Source of the DNA: Pseudomonadota bacterium
GTDB lineage: Bacteria; Pseudomonadota; Alphaproteobacteria; Caulobacterales; Caulobacteraceae
Reading direction: 5' to 3'
DNA: 9,609 nt
NCBI GenBank assembly: GCA_023434265.1
Contig: JAEYTA010000058.1
Coordinates: 1-9,609, forward strand
Numbering within the stretch: the stretch's first letter is position 1; the number at the start of each line of letters is the position of its first letter. Of this stretch, positions 1 to 7,522 are shown one piece after another. The position numbers and the translations under genes are program-made. The notes beneath the pieces were generated by a model. It did not search any database. It was not told where the DNA came from and was given only the letters and a program-made list of their open reading frames with translations.

Positions 1-19
1 ACGCCCCTTTCCGAAGCGG

Positions 20-35
20 CGCGGACCCCTCCGCG
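20..35. other. Small stem-loop in the typA leader
   Basis: A 6-bp perfect inverted repeat (CGCGGA, CCCC loop, TCCGCG) lies 27 bases before the typA start. No T-run follows it, so it does not look like a complete terminator. With only 62 bases of upstream sequence I cannot say whether it belongs to the 3' end of the previous gene or to the typA leader. In DNA this GC-rich, a hairpin of this size may be chance. Confidence 0.25.
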
Positions 36-62
36 ACCGAACACAGTCCGCCCGAGCCCGAA

Positions 63-1895
<1,833 letters not shown>

Positions 1896-1945
1896 TCGGG
1901 CGTTCGGCGAGCCGAAATCGGCCAAATCTGGCACAGCCAAGGTCA

Positions 1946-2009
1946 TTTCGGGGCGCCCGAAACGATCCGTAACGGGCGGTGTTGATCGCTTGCGGGCGAT
2001 CCTGCCCGC
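1946..2009. other. Two stem-loops between typA and the secreted protein gene
   Basis: The 134-base spacer holds two perfect hairpins. One is TTTCGGG-GCG-CCCGAAA (1946-1962) and the other is GCGGGC-GATCCT-GCCCGC (1992-2009). Neither is followed by a clear T-run, so neither is a textbook terminator for typA. The second lies just before the ribosome binding site GAGG (2018-2021) of the next gene and could be part of its leader. I see no convincing -35/-10 promoter. Any function is inference. Confidence 0.35.
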
Positions 2010-2029
2010 TTCAGATCGAGGCTGACCAC

Positions 2030-2689
2030 ATGCGCAAGACCGCGCTCCTCACGGGGGTCGCCGGCCTGTTCCTCATGACCGCTCCGGCGTTCGCCCAGGA
2101 CACGGCCCCGCAGACCCCGCCGACCGAACAGCCGGCCGCCCCGCCGGAACAGCTCACCCTCCAGCCCGGCGCCGTGGTGCGCGGCTCGGACGGCGCCGAA
2201 CTGGGACGCCTGGAAGGCGTGCGCAGCGGCCCGGCCGGCCAGGAACTGACCGTCCGCGGCTCCGACGGGCAGCTGCGCGGCGTGCCGACCACCGGCATCC
2301 GTCAGGAAGGCGACGCGGTGGTGGTCGACTTCAGCAGCGGCCAATTCCAGTCCGCGCCGGCGATTACCGACGCCGACCCGGGCGACCCCACCGCTCCGGA
2401 GGCCATGCCGCCCGATCCGGCCACGCCCGCGACGCCGGCCACGCCGGCGACCCCCGCGGCGCCGGCCGACCCCTCCGAACCGATGCAGCCGGCGGTCCCG
2501 GCCGAACCGGCGCAGCCCGCCGAACCGGCCCAGCCCGCCGAGCCGTCGACGACCCCCACGCCGGACCAGCCGCCGGCGCCGGGCGAGGGAACACCGCCGG
2601 ACCACGCCAACCACGGCGCGGCCGCGGCCGACGCTCCCGGCCAGACGCCCGACGACGACGAGCCGACGGACGACGAACCGGGGGCCTGA
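2030..2689 (+). CDS. Secreted protein with Pro/Ala-rich repetitive tail, possible PRC-barrel-like core
   Basis: I do not recognise a named gene. The 219-residue product starts with a clear Sec signal peptide: MRK, a hydrophobic stretch to about residue 18, and an AFA cleavage site before QD at about 23. A folded segment follows (about 42-112), rich in Gly and Val, with the pattern PGAVVRGSDGAELGRLEGV and a later VP..GI...GD.VVVDF. This recalls PRC-barrel domains, but that assignment is weak. Residues 115-195 are low-complexity Pro/Ala/Thr/Glu sequence with ATP and PAEPAQ repeats, and the tail is acidic (DDDEPTDDEP). The product is probably periplasmic or envelope-associated, with a disordered tail. 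The ATG at 2030 was chosen over an upstream TTG at 1979 because it starts the signal peptide and has GAGG eight bases upstream. It ends before the terminator at 2704-2747. Confidence 0.8.
   Translation: MRKTALLTGVAGLFLMTAPAFAQDTAPQTPPTEQPAAPPEQLTLQPGAVVRGSDGAELGRLEGVRSGPAGQELTVRGSDGQLRGVPTTGIRQEGDAVVVDFSSGQFQSAPAITDADPGDPTAPEAMPPDPATPATPATPATPAAPADPSEPMQPAVPAEPAQPAEPAQPAEPSTTPTPDQPPAPGEGTPPDHANHGAAAADAPGQTPDDDEPTDDEPGA
2420..2545 (+). repeat. In-gene tandem repeats coding ATP and PAEPAQ units
   Basis: Inside the secreted protein gene, 2420-2455 encodes four consecutive Ala-Thr-Pro units. Bases 2498-2545 encode two complete PAEPAQ units of 18 bases each and a partial third. Codons differ between copies (for example acg and acc for Thr), so the protein repeat looks older than a very recent slippage event. 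Copy number may vary between strains. Confidence 0.75.
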
Positions 2690-2703
2690 TCCCCGGCGTC
2701 CGG

Positions 2704-2747
2704 CACGAAAAAGGGCGGCTCCGACCGGAGCCGCCCTTGCTTTCGTG
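2704..2747. terminator. Long bidirectional intrinsic terminator between convergent genes
   Basis: A perfect 12-bp stem (AAGGGCGGCTCC, 2711-2722, with 2727-2738) closes on a GACC tetraloop. After a two-base bulge, CACGAAA (2704-2710) can also pair with TTTCGTG (2741-2747). On the minus strand the stem runs straight into five Ts, which fits termination of the membrane protein gene ending at 2762. On the plus strand the T-run is interrupted (TTGCTTTC) but follows the gene ending at 2689. It probably serves both. Confidence 0.88.
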
Positions 2748-2761
2748 TGGCGAGGCGACGG

Positions 2762-3019
2762 TCAGGCCCGTCGTTTCACCAGCCCCAGCAGGAACAGCAG
2801 GATGATCGCGCCGAGGGTGGCGACGATGATCCCGACGATCCAGTTGCCCCCGGCGTCCCCGCCCAGCAGGGTGTTGTAGAGGAAGCCGCCGATCAGGGCG
2901 CCGACGACGCCGACGACGAGGTTGGTCAGCAGGCCGTGATTGCGGCCCATGATCTGCTCGGCCAGCCAGCCGGCGACGATGCCGATGATGATCCAGGCGA
3001 TGATGCCAAATCCACTCAT
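2762..3019 (-). CDS. GlsB/YeaQ/YmgE-family (transglycosylase-associated) small membrane protein
   Basis: The 85-residue protein consists almost entirely of three hydrophobic helices (about residues 3-21, 31-50 and 58-82), rich in Gly and Ile/Val, and ends in the basic tail KRRA. The pattern is typical of the GlsB/YeaQ/YmgE family: FGIIAWIIIGIVAGWLA near the start, a short polar loop with GRN, then GVVGALIGGFL and GATLGAIILL-like helices. It also has the usual size. Family members sit in the cytoplasmic membrane and are often linked to general stress, but their molecular function is not established. The same frame stays open upstream to 3214, but the ATG at 3019 is the true start because AAGGAG lies seven bases upstream and the family begins here. 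The gene is divergent from the XRE regulator and convergent with the secreted protein gene. Confidence 0.9.
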   Translation of the reverse strand: MSGFGIIAWIIIGIVAGWLAEQIMGRNHGLLTNLVVGVVGALIGGFLYNTLLGGDAGGNWIVGIIVATLGAIILLFLLGLVKRRA

Positions 3020-3026
3020 ACTCCCG

Positions 3027-3032
3027 CTCCTT
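3027..3032 (-). promoter_or_regulatory. Ribosome binding site that fixes the GlsB-family start
   Basis: On the minus strand AAGGAG lies seven bases before the ATG at 3019. It is one of the best Shine-Dalgarno sequences in the window and excludes the longer open frame that starts at 3214. Confidence 0.85.
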
Positions 3033-3120
3033 CCAAGACAATGGTCGATGCGGCGATAATGCGCCGCCAGCGTAACGGTTGCCGCAAGCGTGGCCGAACG
3101 CCGCTCGATGGTTCTCCCCC

Positions 3121-3183
3121 GCCGCGAGAGCGCGGCACGCCCCTTGCCGCGTGAAGGGCGAGCCGTCCCGCTTCGGGACAGGC
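3121..3183. promoter_or_regulatory. Two inverted repeats in the divergent spacer upstream of the XRE regulator
   Basis: The 181-base spacer (3020-3200) must carry promoters for both divergent genes. It holds GCCGCG-AGAG-CGCGGC (3121-3136) and GCC-GTCCCG-CTT-CGGGAC-a-GGC (3162-3183). The second ends 17 bases before the regulator's ATG. A palindrome at this place could be an autoregulatory operator of the XRE protein or an RNA hairpin in its leader. I could not find convincing -35/-10 elements or a GGAAC-type general stress promoter on either strand. The assignment is inference. Confidence 0.35.
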
Positions 3184-3200
3184 AATGGGGAAACGGGATC

Positions 3201-3578
3201 ATGGCTTCCGACATCGACCTTCACCTCGGACGTCGCCTGCGCCGCCGCCGCCGCCTGCTGGGCCTGACCCAGCAGCAGCTGGCCGCCCAGGTCGGCATCC
3301 GCTTCCAGCAGATCCAGAAGTACGAGTGCGGCGCCAATCGCATTTCCGCGGCCCGCCTGTGGCAGCTGGCTGAGGCGCTGGAGTCGCCGGTCAGCTACTT
3401 CTACGACGGCCTGGAAGAGGCCATCGAGCGCCGGGAGGCCGCCAACCAGGGCGGAGAGATGTTTTCCCGCAAGGAAACGCTCGACCTGATCCAGGCCTAC
3501 TACCAGCTGGACGAGAAGCCCCGCCGGCGGCTGCTGGACCTGGCCAAGTCGCTGCACGCGGACGGTGAAGCGGCGTGA
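3201..3578 (+). CDS. XRE-family helix-turn-helix transcriptional regulator
   Basis: This is a 125-residue cytoplasmic DNA-binding protein. A Cro/CI-type helix-turn-helix spans about residues 8-66, with LGLTQQQLAAQVGI as helices 2 and 3 and RFQQIQKYECGANRIS as the recognition part. The pattern is common in alphaproteobacterial XRE regulators. The C-terminal half (about 85-120) is a second helical region (FSRKETLDLIQAYYQLDEKPRRRLLDLAKSL) seen in the same subfamily. Targets are unknown. The ATG at 3201 is preferred over an in-frame ATG at 3090: the domain starts shortly after it, and the extension has the Arg/Pro-rich look of non-coding GC-rich DNA. The ribosome binding site is weak (GGGGAAA). 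An inverted repeat just upstream may be its own operator. The family call is firm; the specific role is not known. Confidence 0.92.
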   Translation: MASDIDLHLGRRLRRRRRLLGLTQQQLAAQVGIRFQQIQKYECGANRISAARLWQLAEALESPVSYFYDGLEEAIERREAANQGGEMFSRKETLDLIQAYYQLDEKPRRRLLDLAKSLHADGEAA

Positions 3579-3582
3579 GGAA

Positions 3583-3695
3583 GTGACGAGTGGCGGGTGG
3601 CGAGTGGCGAGAGATCGCCCTCCCCCGCCAACTCGTAGTCCGGCGGCTTGGCGCGGCGACGGTTGACTCGCCACGCGCCACTCGCCACTCGCCAC
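3583..3695. repeat. Inverted-repeat intergenic element built from GTGGCGA heptamers
   Basis: The left arm (3583-3610) is four head-to-tail heptamers: GTGACGA, GTGGCGG, GTGGCGA, GTGGCGA. The right arm (3668-3695) is four heptamers in the opposite orientation (TCGCCAC, GCGCCAC, TCGCCAC, TCGCCAC). The arms match as a 28-base inverted repeat at 25 positions. The 57-base centre contains a smaller inverted repeat, CGCCAA (3626-3631) with TTGGCG (3648-3653). The element fills nearly all of the spacer: it starts five bases after the XRE stop codon and ends three bases before the hisN ATG. It encodes no transposase. It looks like a small palindromic interspersed repeat (REP- or MITE-like); copy number elsewhere in the genome is unknown. 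Confidence 0.8.
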
Positions 3696-3698
3696 CCC

Positions 3699-4484
3699 AT
3701 GACCGAGTACGAATTGTTCGCCGTCGAACTGGCCCGCGAGGCCGCGCGCGTGTCGTTGCCGTGGTTCCGGGGCGAGTGCGAGGCCTTCGACAAGGGCGGG
3801 CCGGGGGCGTTCGATCCCGTCACCCGGGCCGACCGCGAGGCCGAGGCGGCGATCCGGCGGTTGATCGCGGCGCGCTATCCCGATCACGGCGTGGTCGGCG
3901 AGGAGTACGGCGAGGACCGCCCCGACGCCGAGCACGTCTGGGTGCTGGACCCCATCGACGGCACCCGCGCCTTCATCGCGGGCCTGCCGCTGTGGACCAA
4001 TCTGATCGCCCTGAACACCGCGGGCCGGCCGACCGTCGGCGTCATCGGCCAGCCCTATCTGGACGAAATCTTCCTCGGCGGCCCGTCGGGGGCGCGGTTG
4101 CTCAAGGGCGGGGCGGAGACGGCGCTGCGCACGCGGCCGTGCGAACGGCTGACCGAGGCGGTGATCGCCACCACCGACACGGACCTGTTCACCGGCGCCG
4201 AGCTGGGCGCATGGACCCAGGTGCGGGCGACGGCGCGGCTGGCCCGGCTGGGCTGCGACGCCTACGCCTACGCCATGGTGGCGGCGGGACGCATCGACCT
4301 GGTGGCGGAGAGCCAGCTGAAGGTGTGGGACTGGTCGGCGCTGGTCCCGGTGGTCGAGGCGGCCGGCGGCGAGGTCACCGACTGGCGCGGCGCGGCGCCG
4401 GGCGGAAACGGGCAGATTCTCGCGGTCGGCGACGCCCGCATTCGGGAACAGGCGCTGGTCTCGCTGCGCCGCGCGGCCCTGTAG
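3699..4484 (+). CDS. hisN: Inositol monophosphatase-family phosphatase, probably histidinol-phosphatase HisN
   Basis: The 261-residue product is a complete member of the Mg-dependent inositol monophosphatase fold. Metal-binding motifs are visible: D45 in TRADREAE, E68-E69 in GEEYG, DPIDGT at 84-89, and D211 in VWDWSAL. The stretch DGTRAFIAGLPLWTNLIAL after the DPIDGT motif resembles HisN. This monofunctional enzyme removes phosphate from L-histidinol phosphate in histidine synthesis and replaces the HisB phosphatase in many alphaproteobacteria and actinobacteria. Alternatives are a generic inositol phosphatase (SuhB) or CysQ, but the motif spacing favours HisN. The ATG at 3699 follows directly after the heptamer repeat element, and no Shine-Dalgarno sequence is present. 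No other his genes are nearby. Its stop lies nine bases from the stop of the convergent hydrolase gene, with no terminator between them. Confidence 0.8.
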   Translation: MTEYELFAVELAREAARVSLPWFRGECEAFDKGGPGAFDPVTRADREAEAAIRRLIAARYPDHGVVGEEYGEDRPDAEHVWVLDPIDGTRAFIAGLPLWTNLIALNTAGRPTVGVIGQPYLDEIFLGGPSGARLLKGGAETALRTRPCERLTEAVIATTDTDLFTGAELGAWTQVRATARLARLGCDAYAYAMVAAGRIDLVAESQLKVWDWSALVPVVEAAGGEVTDWRGAAPGGNGQILAVGDARIREQALVSLRRAAL

Positions 4485-4493
4485 GAGGCGGCG

Positions 4494-5564
4494 TCAGGCC
4501 GGCGTCGCGGCCGAAAGCGGCGGCAGGTCGAGATCGGAGGTCGGGCCCGCGGGCGCGGCGGGGGCCGCCGGCGACAGGTCCTCGACCGGCGAGACATAGG
4601 CCGCCATGGCGTCGAACTCCTCGAGCAGGACGGCCCGCTTGTCGTCGGTCTCCATGATCACCTCGTGGCGGGCCCCGGGCACCTCCACGTAGCGGCCGCG
4701 CCCGAGCCGGCGGGCGGCCCATTTGTTAGTCTGCTTCCAGACGCGGTCGTCGTCGGCGGCCTGCACCATCGCGACCGGGATGCGGACCGCCTTCAGCGCC
4801 TTGGGCTTGAGCGCGCGCTCGCCGGCGTCGAGGCCGAAGGCCAGCCAGCCCCAGGTCGGCCCGCCGACGGCGAGGTGCGGGCAGGCGTAGAGCTGCTGCC
4901 GCCACTGCTCGTAGCGGGTCTCGTCGGAGGTCAGGGCGTCCTTCTCGAAGGTGTGGTCGAAGGGATCGTCCGGATCGTCCAGCACATAGTCGCCGGCCTT
5001 GCCGTGGCGCAGGTTCCAGCGCACCGCCAGCTTGACCGACCACATCGAGCGCTTGCCGGTCTTGATGCGCAGCATCGGGCTGACCAGAAGGGCGCCGGAG
5101 AAGCGCTCCTCGCCGCCCTGAAGGGTCAGCAGGTTGAGCGTCGCGCCCATCGAGTGGCCGACCATGATCCACGGCTTGGGCGCGCGACCCTCGAAGGCGT
5201 CGAGCAGGCGGGCGTAGTCGTCGACGAACTCCTCGACCGCCCGGGCGTGGCCCTTGAGGCGGTCGGGCAGCAGGCGGGCCGACAGGCCCTGACCGCGCCA
5301 GTCGTGGGCCAGCACGCAGAAGCCGCGGGCGAGCAGGTTGCCGATCAGCTCGTAGTATTTCTCGATCGGCTCGGTGCGGCCCGGACTGACCACCACCGTG
5401 CCGCGCGGCTTGCGGGCGACGAGGCTGGAGGGCGTCCAGAAGGCGGCGCGCAGGCGCAGGCCGCCGGCGCCGCGAAACCATTCGCCGGCCCCTCCCGGAG
5501 GCGCGGAGGCGCCCGGAACCCCCATCAGGGGGGCGTTGGCGGCGTAGGCGGCGGCTCGGCTCAC
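4494..5564 (-). CDS. Alpha/beta hydrolase, lysophospholipase/monoacylglycerol lipase-like (hydrolase_4 type)
   Basis: The 356-residue serine hydrolase resembles PldB or monoglyceride lipase-like enzymes, which cleave lipid or other esters. The substrate cannot be told from sequence. Visible elements are the strand and oxyanion region TVVVSPGRTEPIEKY (about 56-70), HDWRGQGLS (87-95), the nucleophile elbow GHSMG with Ser138, an acid-containing ADDDRV (Asp271-273) and the catalytic His300 in GARHEV. A cap region lies between about 165 and 255. The C-terminal 30 residues are Pro/Ala-rich and probably disordered. There is no signal peptide, so it is likely cytoplasmic. The start is GTG, in a GTGA overlap of four bases with the stop of the upstream methyltransferase-like gene; AGGAAA lies five bases upstream. 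An in-frame ATG at 5525 (Met14) is a less likely alternative. Translational coupling with the upstream gene is probable. Confidence 0.88.
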   Translation of the reverse strand: MSRAAAYAANAPLMGVPGASAPPGGAGEWFRGAGGLRLRAAFWTPSSLVARKPRGTVVVSPGRTEPIEKYYELIGNLLARGFCVLAHDWRGQGLSARLLPDRLKGHARAVEEFVDDYARLLDAFEGRAPKPWIMVGHSMGATLNLLTLQGGEERFSGALLVSPMLRIKTGKRSMWSVKLAVRWNLRHGKAGDYVLDDPDDPFDHTFEKDALTSDETRYEQWRQQLYACPHLAVGGPTWGWLAFGLDAGERALKPKALKAVRIPVAMVQAADDDRVWKQTNKWAARRLGRGRYVEVPGARHEVIMETDDKRAVLLEEFDAMAAYVSPVEDLSPAAPAAPAGPTSDLDLPPLSAATPA

Positions 5565-6472
5565 TCGGGTTTCCTGAATCTCAAGGTCATGCGGTCGCTC
5601 TCCCCGATCTCGTCGTACTTCGTACGATCGAAGGCCGGATCGGGCGGCGAGCCCCGCGGCGCGGTCAGGCGCATGGGCGGCAGGGTGTCGACGCCGAACG
5701 GATGATCCTTGGTATCCCTTTCATTGGCGTTGATTTCCGAGGCCGCGACGAAGGCGAAGCCGGCCTCGGCGGCGAGCTGCCGGACGAACGCTTCCTGGAC
5801 GTATCCGTTCGCCGCGGCCGGGTCCTGATCGTCGTCGGGCGCGAGGCGATGCTGCTCGACGCCCAGCACGCCGCCGGGGCGGAGCGCCGCCCAGGCGTCG
5901 GCGAAGGCCTTCTCGGCGATGCCGGCCGCCATCCAGGCGTGGATGGTGCGCATGAACAGGACCAGGTCGGCCGTGCCGGCGGGCGCCACGGGCCCGGAGG
6001 TGGGGCCGAAGGCGCTGAGCTCGATCTCGCCGTACAGCTGGCGGTCGTTGGTGAAGCGCTCCTGGAAGGCGGACATGAGGGCCACCTGGGCCGGGTCGGC
6101 GCCGGGACCGGTCTGGAAGCCGGCGGCGATGTAGCGGCCGCCGCCCTCGGCCAGATAGGGCGCGACGATCTCGGTGTACCAGCCGCTGCCCGGCCAGAAG
6201 TCGACCACCGTCATGCGCGGCTGCAGGCCGAAGAAACGCAGCGTCTCCATCGGATGGCGCGCGGGGTCGCGCACCCGGTCGGCGGCGCGCCACGGTCCGG
6301 CGACGGCCCACTCCAGCGAGCCCTTGGGCGGCCCCTCGGGCGTGGGCGGCGGCTCGGCGGTCTTCTCCCGCCGACCGCAGCCGGCCAGCGTCAGGAAGGC
6401 GGCCGCCGCCGAACCGGACAGGACGCCCCGGCGCGAGGGCGACGGTCGCCAACGCTCGAACTTCTCACTCAT
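5561..6472 (-). CDS. Exported methyltransferase-fold lipoprotein (class I SAM-dependent methyltransferase-like)
   Basis: The 303-residue protein resembles the 'predicted methyltransferase' group of class I fold proteins that carry export signals. The N-terminus has a twin-arginine-like motif SRRGVLSG (Arg14-Arg15), a hydrophobic stretch, and a lipobox LAGC with Cys32. It therefore looks like a Tat-exported lipoprotein. The motif I equivalent is VVDFWPGSGWYTEIVAPYL (about 89-107), close to the usual D/E-x-G-x-G glycine loop. ADLVLFMRTIHAW (about 168-180) and LRPGGVLGVEQHR (197-209) correspond to later Rossmann strands. The C-terminus ends in GESDRMTLRFRKPE, almost identical to its neighbour's end. 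Substrate and activity are unknown, and SAM is not expected outside the cytoplasm. It overlaps the hydrolase gene by four bases. The ATG at 6472 has no strong ribosome binding site. Confidence 0.82.
   Translation of the reverse strand: MSEKFERWRPSPSRRGVLSGSAAAAFLTLAGCGRREKTAEPPPTPEGPPKGSLEWAVAGPWRAADRVRDPARHPMETLRFFGLQPRMTVVDFWPGSGWYTEIVAPYLAEGGGRYIAAGFQTGPGADPAQVALMSAFQERFTNDRQLYGEIELSAFGPTSGPVAPAGTADLVLFMRTIHAWMAAGIAEKAFADAWAALRPGGVLGVEQHRLAPDDDQDPAAANGYVQEAFVRQLAAEAGFAFVAASEINANERDTKDHPFGVDTLPPMRLTAPRGSPPDPAFDRTKYDEIGESDRMTLRFRKPE
5570..5575 (-). promoter_or_regulatory. Ribosome binding site supporting the GTG start of the hydrolase
   Basis: AGGAAA on the minus strand lies five bases before the GTG at 5564. 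It sits inside the last codons of the upstream gene, which supports coupled translation from the overlapping start rather than the later ATG at 5525. Confidence 0.65.
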
Positions 6473-6557
6473 GCACGGCCCCCGCGGGACAGCTGTTCGC
6501 CCGCCCCGACAAGGTGGGCTTAACCCTGTTCCTCCCTCGGGTCAAAACGCCCATGCC

Positions 6558-7385
6558 TCAGTCCGGCTTGCGGAATCGCAGGGTCATCCGGTCGCTCTCG
6601 CCGACGGCGTCGTGCTCGGCGCGCTCGGCCGCGGTGAGGGGTGTCGGACGGTCGTTGGCGTTGCCCTCGCGCGGGGCGCTGGTCCGGGTCGGCGGCAGGG
6701 TCCAGACGCCGTAGGGGTGGTCGCGGTCGTCGCGCGGATTGGCGTTCAGCTCGCTGCGGCCGTCGAGCTCGAAGCCGGCCGCCCGGGCGGCGTGGATGAC
6801 GTAGCTCTCCGACACATAGCCCGACGGCGCGGTGTCGTCGGCGTTCAGGCCCTCGGCGCTGCGATGCTGTTCGATGGCCAGCACGCCGCCCGGCTTCAAC
6901 GCCTTGAAGAAGGCCTGCATGTAGGGGCCGGTGCGGTCGCTGCGGTGCCAGTTGTGCAGGGCGCGGGCGACGACGACCATGTCGGCGGTCCCGTCCTCGA
7001 CGCCCATGCCCTCGAGCGGACGGTTGACGGGGACATAGCGGCCGCCGGTCGCCGCCGCGTAGGGTTCGAGGATGTTGCGCCACCAGCCGGCGCGGCCGGG
7101 CTCGATCTCGACCACGGTCAGGCCGGGCCGCAGCCCCCAGAAGGTCAGGGTCTCGAAGGGATGGCGGTAGACGTCGCGAGCGCGGTCGGCCGCAGGGCGC
7201 GTCTCCGATCCGACGGCGGCCTGGAGCACGATGTCCTCGTGCAGTTCGGGGGGCGGCATGGCGGCCCGGCGCGCCGTGCGCTGGGCGGGCGTTTCGTCGA
7301 GCGTGGGCATCGCCGGCAGGGCCTGGGCGGCGGCGAGGCCGGGCGCGAGCAGGAGGGCGGTCGCGGCGAGGGCGGTCAGGCGCAT
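6558..7385 (-). CDS. Exported methyltransferase-fold protein, paralogue of the downstream gene
   Basis: The 275-residue protein has a Sec signal peptide: MRL, a hydrophobic stretch rich in Ala and Leu, and AAA before QA at about residue 20, with no lipobox. Its core aligns with the neighbour at 5561-6472: HPFETLTFWGLRPGLTVVE (about 75-93), GGRYV, the ADMVVVARALHNW segment, LKPGGVLAIEQHR and the final GESDRMTLRFRKPD. The glycine loop is unusual (EIEPGRAGWW), and the segment between GGRYV and ADMV is about 30 residues shorter than in the paralogue. SAM binding may therefore be altered. Function is unknown. ATG 7385 is preferred over ATG 7394 because the only ribosome-binding-like sequence (GGGA, 7395-7398) is nine bases from 7385 and touches 7394. 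The open frame to 7625 would add an implausible non-hydrophobic leader. The gap to the next gene is 85 bases, so they may form an operon. Confidence 0.82.
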   Translation of the reverse strand: MRLTALAATALLLAPGLAAAQALPAMPTLDETPAQRTARRAAMPPPELHEDIVLQAAVGSETRPAADRARDVYRHPFETLTFWGLRPGLTVVEIEPGRAGWWRNILEPYAAATGGRYVPVNRPLEGMGVEDGTADMVVVARALHNWHRSDRTGPYMQAFFKALKPGGVLAIEQHRSAEGLNADDTAPSGYVSESYVIHAARAAGFELDGRSELNANPRDDRDHPYGVWTLPPTRTSAPREGNANDRPTPLTAAERAEHDAVGESDRMTLRFRKPD

Positions 7386-7486
7386 GATCGTCATTCCCGG
7401 CGGGTCGAATGTGAGAGGCGTGACCCTGACCCCGAGCGCGTCGTGGAGCAAGCGCGCATCGCCCGCGGGGAGCGATTTCCACGGCT

Positions 7487-7514
7487 CTTGACGTCCGCCG
7501 GGGCCTCCCCAAAT
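7487..7514 (+). promoter_or_regulatory. Sigma-32 (RpoH)-type heat-shock promoter for hsp20
   Basis: CTTGAC (7487-7492) and CCCCAAAT (7507-7514) are separated by 14 bases. This matches the known RpoH promoter pattern, CTTGAA, 13-15 bases, then CCCCATnT; the alphaproteobacterial form is CTTG, 17-18 bases, then CYTAT. Transcription would start near 7521, giving a leader of about 130 bases before hsp20. Position, orientation and target gene all agree. Confidence 0.8.
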
Positions 7515-7522
7515 CCATGGCC

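Noticed and set aside
3020..3214. Longer form of the GlsB-type protein starting at 3214
   Set aside because: The extra 65 residues lack family similarity and a strong ribosome binding site sits at the internal ATG.
2364..3935. A 523-codon open frame on the minus strand across four genes
   Set aside because: It runs antisense through the secreted protein, XRE and hisN genes and contains the GlsB-family gene in another frame. Its translation is Arg/Pro/Gly-rich without a domain. It is open only because of high GC.
4665..5705. A 346-codon plus-strand frame opposite the hydrolase
   Set aside because: The minus strand shows the catalytic Ser, Asp and His motifs of an alpha/beta hydrolase, so the opposite frame is a shadow.
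6505..6540. GGAAC on the minus strand upstream of the methyltransferase-like lipoprotein gene, as an EcfG general stress promoter
   Set aside because: No CGTT-type -10 element occurs at 16-17 bases, so only the -35 half matches.
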